Below the pieces are notes generated by a model. The model had not been told where the DNA came from, searched no databases, and saw nothing but the letters and a program-made list of their open reading frames with translations. Shown here in pieces: positions 8,501-15,974 of a DNA stretch of 64,000 nucleotides. The stretch spans positions 1-64,000 of the forward strand of contig JADHVL010000010.1 of assembly GCA_016784025.1 (NCBI GenBank), given 5' to 3'. Source of the stretch: Fidelibacterota bacterium (GTDB lineage Bacteria > Fidelibacterota > UBA8477 > JABMPR01). Both the position numbers and the translations under genes were made by a program. Each line of letters begins with the position of its first letter. Within the stretch, counting starts at the first letter, position 1.

Positions 8501-8828
8501 GACAACTGCTGGAACCAGTGCAGCTGATGATCCTGAGAGCCCCCAGGAGTTTGAATTGAAACAGCTAGCTGTGTATCCCAATCCATTCAACCCAAGCACT
8601 ACGATTCACTACCGCATTCCAGAGCAGGCGGATGTAGCCATTCGCATTTATGATCTATTAGGTCGAGAGATATGGAGTAGGGAGATATCTGGAAACCCGG
8701 CTGGATACCAGAGTTTGCAGTGGAATGGTCTGAAGAAGAGTGGCAACCAGGCCGCAAGTGGCGTGTATCTCATCACGCTTTCTACTTCTGAATTTCGCCT
8801 GGTTCAAAAGGCTCTGCTCATTCGTTAG
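5556..8828 (+). CDS. Large secreted surface protein with T9SS sorting domain
   Basis: 1090 residues from ATG 5556. This start is chosen because a signal peptide follows (YIGLLFVLLNSVFAEN); upstream residues in the frame are unrelated. The first part has Asp/Asn-rich calcium-loop-like segments (DLNGNGLWENNETFEDFDLD near residue 175). The middle is beta-rich with no named domain that I can support. The last about 85 residues are a T9SS type A sorting domain starting VYPNPFNPSTTIHY and ending KALLIR. The protein should pass Sec and then T9SS to the surface. It is preceded by the DUF3795 gene and followed closely by a HAD hydrolase. Similar large sorting-domain proteins are common in Marinimicrobia-type genomes; substrate or ligand is unknown. 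Confidence 0.85.
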   Translation: MNHKSGRSYIYIGLLFVLLNSVFAENRESNSLSKASTLEFGLLDGNQIRNWIGNNGHLVSHIPTGDSGLEWPTGTGLTSVFASGIWVMGMVDGDLRSAAAEFSSEWGPGTIPYDTETQQPISDVPLNTPDEQVYIIERNNSSDIESPQYNREYATWPASDGALAHDGEHFEDLNGNGLWENNETFEDFDLDGSYDAPDGVFVTGEDPPVFEGDQMAWYATNDWNASAHANLFGTQRLGLEAHVLITSKDENSPIGNVQFHTITLINKGGQTISDAYYTYWCDADVGDANDDYVGCDPPSNLGYFYNGDQIDQDYGSRPPAVGYAILQGPMVTSLGDTTFYGGETYPDKTLLNMTAFNSFTNSDSQFGDPENAEEAYNLMQGLTAQGDPWHEYLDENQPITTFLYPGDPETGTGWTEQGGSAPGDRRALMSMGPFTMAPWVDTNGNGKAEFGEPGVQVIHSALAIGAGTNNLNAISAMKYFMDTARDNFDEPGNTAPAIIFTGSGYDQEIVLNWFEGAAEYEAVDWQYFGLMGYDFEGYELYQGETAEGPWSNIGTFDVVNDVGIIMEQYFDPITGTIQNRIAHFGNNSGLEHIVYIREDAFNSGAALVNGQDYHFAFSAYFYDNSSNPPSIETQLQIVSVQPHQFGGGIVPRDTLSIIHTGSAEASITVDVLDPSHLSGHAYEIYFTYDSTAQQGSWHLKQDPGGSSETLLSSGESGDQFYVDGFELTIADILFEAPRFNASWEQTSNIQGDYHETLELLAVSPGGVDSLAWTDASMTTMVHMDTLYGAGYAYDYFELEDRGLDTWFILHRVIQHQVFIQGFASQFGAQDGDRVADIPGIGGGSTDALSLQGNLELRFTDSGQSASLWRGSDNYVPHMINIPFEVWDVEQNIQLCVGIMDNNNTGGIQDTSLPNWETSLDLDWVVVFYEDDTTHTDSLQELFNNPHSGWCWQFTNTSEFSAGDVVSLNFMNPVIAGTDVYTWTTAGTSAADDPESPQEFELKQLAVYPNPFNPSTTIHYRIPEQADVAIRIYDLLGREIWSREISGNPAGYQSLQWNGLKKSGNQAASGVYLITLSTSEFRLVQKALLIR

Positions 8829-8873
8829 AAGGGGTTGGGAAATGAATTACCACATCGAAAAGACGAGGAATTG

Positions 8874-9512
8874 ATGGATTCAAAACCAGGGGGTAAAAAA
8901 TTTGGAGTGTTGCTCTTTGATCTTGATGGGACACTGTTAGACTCGTTTTCAACCCATTACAGGGTGTATGAAATTGTCTTTGCTCGTTTTGGTATCTCAA
9001 TAAGTAAAGAAAAATTTCTGAAGACTTACTCCCCGGATTGGTATCAGACATATGAAGCATTTGGCCTTCCCAAAAAAGACTGGGAATCAGCGAACAAATT
9101 GTGGATTGAAGAGGCAGAGAAAAGAACACCAGGGTTGCTTCCTGACGTGATGGAGACCCTTACTGCGCTTAATCGTCGTCATACACTTGGCCTGGTAACA
9201 TCAGGGTCAAAAAGTCGCGTATTTAAGGACCTGAAGAGAACGGGAATAGAACATTTCTTTAAAACCATCATTACCGGGGATGATATCCAAAATCCCAAAC
9301 CGGCACCTGAAAGTATCGAAAGCGCTTTATTGAGCCTGGGGGTTGAAGCAAGCGAGGTGGTATACATCGGGGATGCCCATGCAGATTATGACATGGCCAG
9401 GGCTGGAGGCGTTCATTTTGTTGGAGTGGAGAGCGCTTTCGCCAGCTTGAGTTCAAATGATCCGGGGTACACTGTGTGCTCAATTGTGGATTTACCAGAG
9501 CTACTTGGATAA
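8874..9512 (+). CDS. HAD-superfamily hydrolase (phosphoglycolate phosphatase-like)
   Basis: 212 residues from ATG 8874, where GAGGA stands 4 bases upstream; TTG 8835 is a possible but weaker start. All HAD motifs are visible: motif I FDLDGTLLDS with the nucleophile and acid/base Asp pair, motif II TSGSK, motif III NPKPAPE with the Lys, and motif IV GDAHADYDMA with the metal-binding Asp residues. The helical cap between motifs I and II makes it subfamily IA, as in phosphoglycolate phosphatase and beta-phosphoglucomutase. The substrate is unknown. It starts a run of genes ending with the lipoproteins at 9516 and 10311 (gap of 3 bases to the next gene). Confidence 0.85.
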   Translation: MDSKPGGKKFGVLLFDLDGTLLDSFSTHYRVYEIVFARFGISISKEKFLKTYSPDWYQTYEAFGLPKKDWESANKLWIEEAEKRTPGLLPDVMETLTALNRRHTLGLVTSGSKSRVFKDLKRTGIEHFFKTIITGDDIQNPKPAPESIESALLSLGVEASEVVYIGDAHADYDMARAGGVHFVGVESAFASLSSNDPGYTVCSIVDLPELLG

Positions 9513-9515
9513 TCC

Positions 9516-10274
9516 ATGAAAAACACCCTTCTATTCATCCTGGTTGCCATGGTCATTATCACAGGCTGTGTCATCACGGGACCCTTGTACTATTCTGCCA
9601 ACAAGCTTTCAATAGATGAGGTCGAATTTTTATTTGATGTGGACTCAGTTGTGAATGAAATGAAATATTTTGATGCCTGCATCATAGAAATGAATATTCT
9701 GCCTGTAAAAAACTGGAGCGAAATCAAGAAAGAGGGAGTGGTTGGAATCTCAGCCTTGATTGACATTGAAGGCAAACTGGAAGCCGCCCTGGTTATTCAA
9801 TCCGTCCATCCCAGTCTGGATGCAATCGCCTTGCAATCAGTGAGACAGGCCACCTTTCGTTCACCCCAGCACATCATAAATGTGGACACCAGTTATGTCC
9901 TGCAAATCCTGATCCCCTACTATGAGGATGATTTTGACCTGAGCGAATTATCCACCATTTACAACTATGCTTATGATGAAGAGATGTACGACGTAGCACC
10001 TGAACCCGTGGTTGGATGGGAAAAAGCACCCCTTAAGGTTGAATACCAGGGTTACTCAAACATGAACAGGGTCGAGGGTGATATTCAGATTTCCTTCTAT
10101 ATCGACAGCAAGGGTCAGCCCGGACAATTCTATATCTCAAAACCCTTTGGGTACGGCGCCGAAGAACAGGCCATTAAGGCCATCAGAAAAACCAAATGGA
10201 AACCTGCCACAAAGCTCGGGAAGCCAGTTCCCTGTATTGTATCAATCCCCTTTGGCTTCTACTATTGGTATTAA
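9516..10274 (+). CDS. Lipoprotein with two TonB-C-like domains
   Basis: 252 residues. The signal peptide ends in a lipobox, VIITGC (Cys18). Two halves each resemble the TonB C-terminal fold: EGVVGISALIDIEGKLEAALVIQS...LDAIALQSVRQATFRSP near 75-120, and EGDIQISFYIDSKGQPGQFY...EEQAIKAIRKTKWKPA near 190-235. In TonB this fold contacts receptor TonB boxes, but here it is on a lipid-anchored protein without a TonB membrane helix. It may therefore be a periplasmic binding or assembly factor rather than an energy transducer. It sits 3 bases after the HAD gene and before another lipoprotein. Confidence 0.75.
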   Translation: MKNTLLFILVAMVIITGCVITGPLYYSANKLSIDEVEFLFDVDSVVNEMKYFDACIIEMNILPVKNWSEIKKEGVVGISALIDIEGKLEAALVIQSVHPSLDAIALQSVRQATFRSPQHIINVDTSYVLQILIPYYEDDFDLSELSTIYNYAYDEEMYDVAPEPVVGWEKAPLKVEYQGYSNMNRVEGDIQISFYIDSKGQPGQFYISKPFGYGAEEQAIKAIRKTKWKPATKLGKPVPCIVSIPFGFYYWY

Positions 10275-10310
10275 GAGGAGCTCGATACGCTAATCAGGTG
10301 TGAAGCCCTA

Positions 10311-10673
10311 ATGAAAACCTCCAGTAGATTAAAACCCCTTCATCTCCTCGTAGCCATACTTGTAGTTCTGGTTTTTTGGGGATGTGAGGAGGTCAAGCTG
10401 GAACCGCTTGATGTTCATGGCAGTTATACCATAGGATTTCACCTGGATGATTCTGCCGAAGTGTACATAGACATAGAGAATCGCTATAATACGACGGTTA
10501 ACACCATTGATCTTGGTAGACTTGGCCAAGGGGAACATAGAGCTGCCTGGGATCGTCTCCATAAGGACGGTGAGCCACTCCTGCCTGGTTTGTACTATCT
10601 ACACTTGTCAATTGATGGAGAGAAATACTCCAAAACCATGGCGGTTTATAACCTGGAACCTGCCAATCCATGA
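10311..10673 (+). CDS. Small lipoprotein with FlgD-Ig/sorting-domain-like fold
   Basis: 120 residues with signal peptide and lipobox VFWGC (Cys25). The rest follows the pattern of FlgD Ig-like and T9SS sorting domains: VYIDIENRYNTTVNTIDLGRL, then GEHRAAWDRLHKDGEPLLPGLYYLHL, then YSKTMAVYNL. Because it lacks the NPFNP entry segment it is probably a free-standing lipid-anchored Ig-like domain, not an export signal. The stop overlaps the start of the beta-barrel gene by 4 bases (ATGA), so the two are translationally coupled and their products may interact. Confidence 0.75.
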   Translation: MKTSSRLKPLHLLVAILVVLVFWGCEEVKLEPLDVHGSYTIGFHLDDSAEVYIDIENRYNTTVNTIDLGRLGQGEHRAAWDRLHKDGEPLLPGLYYLHLSIDGEKYSKTMAVYNLEPANP

Positions 10674-11323
10674 GTACGTTGAAACAGCTCCTACTGTTGG
10701 TTATGATGGCTGTCTCACTTTGTGGTCAGGGATATGCCAACCTGGTGTATGGTCAATATCTACACCACTCGGAAAATGAGGAACCCACCTCCTGGACTAA
10801 ACCCATTGCATATGTATGGAGTGGTGACGTGGGTTACGAATTCAATTTGCAGGGAAAATCATTGATTCAAGTGGGATTGGGAATCGAGGAAAATTACAAT
10901 TCCAAATATGGAACCTATGAATTTGACCCTGATTTGGGAGAACGGGTTCAGTATAATCTTGAGCAGTCCGCTCCTCTTTACCTTAGGATATTTTGGTCTG
11001 AAAGGGGCATGGCCGGCTATGGAGTTGGTCCCATTTATAGCCCTGTCAAACAGACCTTTGTTCTGGATTATAGCCGGCTGTATTATCATCGAGAAGTTAT
11101 CTATACTCATGCCCTGGGAGTCAGCGGGATTGCTAGACTATCAAGACAGATATCAAACAAATTATATGGTCTTTTAGCTCTGGAAGTGCGTTATCAAAAG
11201 GGTCTTTGGTTTCGTGGAGGTGGACAGGATTTAAGCAATTATAGTTGGGATAATAGCCAGATAAGATTGTCGTTGGGGTTGGGCTGGAAAAGCGGGTCAT
11301 TATCGAGAAAGGTGACGGAGTGA
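10670..11323 (+). CDS. Predicted outer-membrane beta-barrel protein
   Basis: 217 residues, signal peptide at 1-23 (VSLCGQGYA). The rest alternates amphipathic strands with Tyr/Trp-rich ends (KPIAYVWSGDVGYEF, APLYLRIFWSERGMAGYGVGP, KLYGLLALEVRYQ, IRLSLGLGWKSG). This fits an outer-membrane barrel of about 8-10 strands or a related lipid-exposed barrel. It is coupled by a 4-base overlap to the preceding Ig-like lipoprotein. I do not recognise a named family. Confidence 0.65.
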   Translation: MSTLKQLLLLVMMAVSLCGQGYANLVYGQYLHHSENEEPTSWTKPIAYVWSGDVGYEFNLQGKSLIQVGLGIEENYNSKYGTYEFDPDLGERVQYNLEQSAPLYLRIFWSERGMAGYGVGPIYSPVKQTFVLDYSRLYYHREVIYTHALGVSGIARLSRQISNKLYGLLALEVRYQKGLWFRGGGQDLSNYSWDNSQIRLSLGLGWKSGSLSRKVTE

Positions 11324-11436
11324 TTAGGAAAAGCATCATTTTATTGATTTCAATTTGTACCATGGCATTGACAGATGAATTGTCTTCTGAAAGAACCCAA
11401 ACCCTGGCTATTTCCTTCCAGATGTTTTTCAATTGA
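11320..11436 (+). CDS. Short ORF, possible gene remnant
   Basis: 38 residues starting with GTG at 11320, overlapping the stop of the barrel gene (GTGA). It reads as a signal-peptide-like stretch (IRKSIILLISICTMALTDEL) and then stops. It may be a small exported peptide or, more likely, the remnant of a truncated envelope-protein gene, because the following gene has its own signal peptide. Confidence 0.3.
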   Translation: MIRKSIILLISICTMALTDELSSERTQTLAISFQMFFN

Positions 11437-11494
11437 AATAGGATCCATTTACGACTACGAACTAATTGCACACCACTCAAGAGGGGAAACACCG

Positions 11495-12208
11495 TTGAAA
11501 AAATCAGCCCGATCATTTTACCGGATCACCATCATTCTGACAATCTTTTGTTCTTCACAAGTCCTTATAGCTCAGGATTATTCCTACCTCCTGGCGGGAC
11601 AAAATGCTTCCTTATCCTCAGGGCTGAGTATCACCAATAACAATGCCTCTGGCGGGGTGAGTCTCGATTTTGACATCAAGGAAAATGTCAGAGCCGGCCT
11701 CAGTTACCTGTATGAGGCGAGCTATTATGGGAAAGACAGGGAAGACTCAAAAATAGACATCTCACCCAGCACGGTGGGTGGGAGTCTGACATTTATTGCT
11801 TCTGACTCAACTCAAAAAAACAAATTTATGCTTACCACCCTGAGTTACTCCCGAACAGGGGCCAAAATTGTAGAAGGGCGTGGACATGGCGCTAAAGGGG
11901 CCATCTCTATTTTATCTTTAACTGCCAATCCAGTAAAGCTCATCCCGCGACAAAGCAAAAATAAAATGGGCGTTCTGGGAGTATCTTTTTCCACATTTCT
12001 CCCTTTCGGTAAACTGAAAAACAAGCGGGGGGAAGCCACTATTAAACCCGATGTGGGTCTCTTACTCCTGCCCACTGCCGGTATTGTAAACATTGATGAG
12101 GAAACCCAGCTGGTCTTTACTGCACTAGTAACAACCGGTGCAACCTGGTCCAGCGAAACCTCCCTTGATGTGGTGGCCGGGCTTTCAGCCAGTCTCTCTT
12201 TTTATTAA
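11495..12208 (+). CDS. Predicted exported beta-barrel/outer-membrane protein
   Basis: 237 residues from TTG 11495. This start is chosen because GAGGGG lies about 8 bases upstream and a clean signal peptide follows (KKSARSFYRITIILTIF, cleavage after LIAQ). Strand-turn patterns such as ASGGVSLDFDIKENVRAGLSYLY, STVGGSLTFIA, KMGVLGVSFSTFLPFG and TSLDVVAGLSASLSFY, with a C-terminal aromatic Tyr, suggest an outer-membrane barrel. It is probably in the same operon as the barrel and lipoprotein genes upstream. The family is not recognised. Confidence 0.65.
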   Translation: MKKSARSFYRITIILTIFCSSQVLIAQDYSYLLAGQNASLSSGLSITNNNASGGVSLDFDIKENVRAGLSYLYEASYYGKDREDSKIDISPSTVGGSLTFIASDSTQKNKFMLTTLSYSRTGAKIVEGRGHGAKGAISILSLTANPVKLIPRQSKNKMGVLGVSFSTFLPFGKLKNKRGEATIKPDVGLLLLPTAGIVNIDEETQLVFTALVTTGATWSSETSLDVVAGLSASLSFY

Positions 12209-12258
12209 GTTCCACCGATCTAGAGAAACAGGGGGGATACCTTTGTGGGGAAGCAGAG

Positions 12259-12732
12259 ATGTATAAGCTCTTAACACTTTTACCTTTATTGTTCATCATT
12301 GCCTGTTCAGATCCTGACTCAAGAGGGCTGGATCTCAATCCAGGCGAAGCAGTCCTAACGATCGATAACATTACCCATGGCGCACAAGCTAACCTGGGGA
12401 CACGAATGTTGGGGGATACAGAATATGAGCAAATTACCCTGCAGGTCTCAGACACTATCCATGTGGATATCTTAAATGAGAATTTTCAGGAAGGGATGGT
12501 CTCATGGACCGGCGATAGTTTTGATGTTGAAGGTACCATGATATTTATGACACACTACGGTTATGGGGGCGGATATGGTCCCCGATCCGGTTTTTTGATC
12601 ATCTCCGAGCAAACAGAATTGTCTATCTCCGGGATCTTCCAGCTTGAACTCCAGAATTTTGCATCGAGCTGTTATAATTGTCCTGAGGATAGATTAAATG
12701 TGGAAGGTAAGTTTATAGCACAGTGGGAATAG
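12259..12732 (+). CDS. Predicted lipoprotein of unknown function
   Basis: 157 residues. The signal peptide ends in the lipobox LFIIAC (Cys16). The mature part is beta-rich with short acidic and Gly/Tyr-rich segments (HYGYGGGYGPRSG) and a Cys pair near the C-terminus (SSCYNCPEDR) that could form a disulfide or bind metal. No family recognised. It is the last gene of the rightward group 8874-12732. Confidence 0.6.
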   Translation: MYKLLTLLPLLFIIACSDPDSRGLDLNPGEAVLTIDNITHGAQANLGTRMLGDTEYEQITLQVSDTIHVDILNENFQEGMVSWTGDSFDVEGTMIFMTHYGYGGGYGPRSGFLIISEQTELSISGIFQLELQNFASSCYNCPEDRLNVEGKFIAQWE

Positions 12733-12884
12733 GAGCACAATGTCCCACTCGCAAGTGTCTCAAAGGCATTATCTTGGCACATTAATTGCGCATTTTTAGG
12801 CTCAAAGTCTATATTTCAAAGGGAGTCAGGTTGGTCTATTAGGCAATCAAAAGCTATAGCGATTCAAGCAGAAGGGGGTTTCTG

Positions 12885-15800
12885 ATGATCCAGAAAAAGT
12901 CATTTGGTATACAACTGGTTTTCGTTCTCATGTGGAGTGTTCAATCATTTGCCCAGGTTGACCCCGTTCACCTGAACACGGCAAGTTTTCCAGACTCAAA
13001 TTTCATTTTCCAGGGTAGTTGGTCTCCTTATGCCTTCGGCCATGCAGAGTCCTGGTTTGACTATGCATTTATCAGTGAGGGCAAGAACGTAGAAGTCTAT
13101 CAAACCCATAACCCCAACGACATATTCCACCGCACAACTGTAAGCTGTCGTGGTGAGGTCCAGGATATGACCAGCATTCGAGGTGCGCTGTATACAGCTG
13201 AAGGTGAGGCGGGAATCTCGGTTATTGCTACCAACAACTCTTCAACGATTAGAGTGGTTAATATTCCGGATTTACATGGCTCCATCATCTCAGTTGATGC
13301 AAAGGATGATATTCTCATTGCTGGTTCTGAAAATGGCCGTATCCATGTCCTGGACGTAAATGATCCCCAGAACCCTGTACCTTTGGGCTACGTAGAAACT
13401 CCTCGCGGACAACTGGAGAAAGTGGTTCTGGGAAACGCAATCGTAGTTACGAAATGCGCGGACGGACTGTACTATTTTAACTACCACGATCTCAGTATTC
13501 AGGAACATATCTACACCGACCACCACAGAAGTCCCGTGATTGATCTGGCCCTGTGGAATGAGTTTGTCCTCCTGGCCAGAGAAAACATGACGCTGGATTT
13601 TGTGAATATTTCCAACCCGGATTCAATCTGGACCCATGAAACCATTTTTTATCGAACACCTATTACTTCGATCTTTGTAGAAGGTGATGATTTGTACGCA
13701 TCTTTCGAAGGGAGTGGCCTGGAAATCTTTGATCTCATGCAACCCCTCCAGGATGCCACCTCCATTAGCCTGCCGTTGCAGGAAGATATCCAGGATCTGG
13801 CCCTCACCAGCAGCAATGTCCTGGTAACTACCAGCGCGATTTCGGGAGTCAGTATACTTGAATTGTCTCTGGATTCTCAGCTTAGCACTATCGGTTATTG
13901 CTCAACACCCGGTGAAGGTCTGGCCATGACCCTGGAAGGAGATCGTGCCTATCTGGCTGATGGTGAAGGCTTGAGTATCATAGATATCAGTGATCCGGAA
14001 TTTCCGGAAATAGTTTCCTTTAAAAACCTGGGTCAGCATATGATCAATTTATGTGTGAACGGGGATCAGGTACTGGTTGCCGGTGAGCTGGATGGTTTGT
14101 TCATTCTGGATATCAGCGATGAAGAGTTTCCTGACATTGTGGGGAATTATATGGGAGAAGGAGAGATCATGGATGTGGCCGTCTATGAGAATTACGCCTA
14201 TGTGGCTTCAGGTGGGATGGGGATGAGAGTGGTTGATATCAGTGACCCGGCTGATCCTTTTGAGCATAGTCTGCTTTCTGATGAGTGGGACATGAGTTTT
14301 GCTGTAGAAATTAAAGATACCCTCCTGGCATTTGGCAGTGATGGAGACTTACTGATTTACAATATCTCTGATCCGGAAAACCCGGTCTTGATGAATAACT
14401 CGATCTTTGCCTATGAAATTTCAGATATACAATTCTACAATGACAGAATCTACATGGCCTCAGGAGATGGATTAAAGATTATTGACATTCAAGAACCAAC
14501 CCAGGCTCAGATCCTGTCGAGCTGGGAATACTTTGCTGAACCCATGTTTGGAAAGGTGCATGCAACAGGCTCTCAGGTGTTTTTGCCTTCCTTCGAAGGG
14601 ATAGATATTATCAACTGCGCAGATCCCTTGAATCCCTATCAGGAGGGTAGCATCCCAACCATGGAAAGTTGGGATGTGGCCAGTTCTGGTCCCAACATTT
14701 TTATCTCAGCCACCTTTGGATTCACCGTGATGGGGGCTGGTACCCACCACATGATCGAACAGCGGGGGGGACCTTTTGAGCCTCTGGATATGATGGTTAG
14801 CGGGATACATACCCTCATCGCAGGAGGTGACGCAGGACTCATTTATCTGGATGCGACGGATCCAGGTAACATCACTCGAAACGAGTTTGATTTTGAACGT
14901 GACGCACTGGCTCTTTCTCATGCTGGCGATTATGCATACGCCATGAGTTCAGATGGGAACTTTCGTGCCCTTGGCCTAGGAACCACTTCTGTTTATTTGT
15001 TGGGGAGCGCAGACATCGGAGCGCCCTCTGACGGGTTTGCCATGGATACCAGGGACGAAACCGTCGTGGTTGGTACCGCAGAAGGTTATGTCCAGTTCCT
15101 GGATTGTAGCTCCCGCTATAACATTGATTTAATGGGAGGAGTGTATCTCTATACTTCTGGTATCCCAGAGTTGGTATTGTTGGACACCATGGCGCTGGTT
15201 GGCGTGGGAAACGAATTCTTTTCTATCAATATCACTTCCCTGGAAACACCAGAGATAATACACCGGACAGATCTTGATGGAGAGGTAATCGCGCTTACAG
15301 AAAAAGCCCTCTTCACTATCTCCAAGGAAACCCGTCTCTCCATTGCCCAGTGGGATCATATGGGTGTCCCTGAGGTGGTTTACTCAGAACTGGAGTTGGG
15401 TTTTGCACCTGATTTCGCCTACTCCGAAGGGAATAATTTTTACCTGGGGAAATCCTCCCACAGTGAGATGAAGTTAAGTTGGATCATGGCTCTGGATATC
15501 ACCGATACGGGTAATCCAATGATCGTTGGTGGAGCCAGCTTCTCTGGGCAAGTAGGTACTCTGACTGCCCATGAATCTAAAGTATATCTCACAACCATGA
15601 GTGATGATCTGCTAGTATTTGAAAATGCCGCCTTTGCGCCGGTTTCCCTCAATCCAGGATGGTCAACACCAAAACAATTTAAGCTGGCTCAAAACTATCC
15701 GAATCCATTTAATCCAAGCACGATCCTGGCCTACGAGGTTGCAAAAGCATCTGAGATCATTCTTGCGATCTACAGTATCAACGGGCAACTCGTGCAAACC

Positions 15801-15950
15801 CTGGTCAGCGAAACAAAGGCCGCCGGGAGTTATGAGGTTATGTGGCAAGGAAGAGATCGATCCGGCAAACCAGTGAGTACAGGGTTGTATATGGCCAGAT
15901 TTCAGGCAGGTGACTTTTCTAGTGTAGTGAAAATGTTGTATTTGAAATGA
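12885..15950 (+). CDS. LVIVD-repeat beta-propeller surface protein with T9SS sorting domain
   Basis: 1021 residues. The signal peptide (1-24, SFAQ) is followed by many LVIVD-type repeats, recognisable by units such as LSIIDISDPEFPEIVSF, LFILDISDEEFPDIVG, MRVVDISDPADPFEHS and LLIYNISDPENPVLM. Such repeats fold as beta-propellers and are typical of secreted or surface proteins. The C-terminal 85 residues form a T9SS type A sorting domain (NYPNPFNPSTILAYEV ... MLYLK). The protein is thus a probable T9SS cargo. It is followed after 24 bases by a PorV-like gene. The binding partner is unknown. Confidence 0.88.
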   Translation: MIQKKSFGIQLVFVLMWSVQSFAQVDPVHLNTASFPDSNFIFQGSWSPYAFGHAESWFDYAFISEGKNVEVYQTHNPNDIFHRTTVSCRGEVQDMTSIRGALYTAEGEAGISVIATNNSSTIRVVNIPDLHGSIISVDAKDDILIAGSENGRIHVLDVNDPQNPVPLGYVETPRGQLEKVVLGNAIVVTKCADGLYYFNYHDLSIQEHIYTDHHRSPVIDLALWNEFVLLARENMTLDFVNISNPDSIWTHETIFYRTPITSIFVEGDDLYASFEGSGLEIFDLMQPLQDATSISLPLQEDIQDLALTSSNVLVTTSAISGVSILELSLDSQLSTIGYCSTPGEGLAMTLEGDRAYLADGEGLSIIDISDPEFPEIVSFKNLGQHMINLCVNGDQVLVAGELDGLFILDISDEEFPDIVGNYMGEGEIMDVAVYENYAYVASGGMGMRVVDISDPADPFEHSLLSDEWDMSFAVEIKDTLLAFGSDGDLLIYNISDPENPVLMNNSIFAYEISDIQFYNDRIYMASGDGLKIIDIQEPTQAQILSSWEYFAEPMFGKVHATGSQVFLPSFEGIDIINCADPLNPYQEGSIPTMESWDVASSGPNIFISATFGFTVMGAGTHHMIEQRGGPFEPLDMMVSGIHTLIAGGDAGLIYLDATDPGNITRNEFDFERDALALSHAGDYAYAMSSDGNFRALGLGTTSVYLLGSADIGAPSDGFAMDTRDETVVVGTAEGYVQFLDCSSRYNIDLMGGVYLYTSGIPELVLLDTMALVGVGNEFFSINITSLETPEIIHRTDLDGEVIALTEKALFTISKETRLSIAQWDHMGVPEVVYSELELGFAPDFAYSEGNNFYLGKSSHSEMKLSWIMALDITDTGNPMIVGGASFSGQVGTLTAHESKVYLTTMSDDLLVFENAAFAPVSLNPGWSTPKQFKLAQNYPNPFNPSTILAYEVAKASEIILAIYSINGQLVQTLVSETKAAGSYEVMWQGRDRSGKPVSTGLYMARFQAGDFSSVVKMLYLK

Positions 15951-15974
15951 TGTCCTATAGGGGTGTAGCAAAAA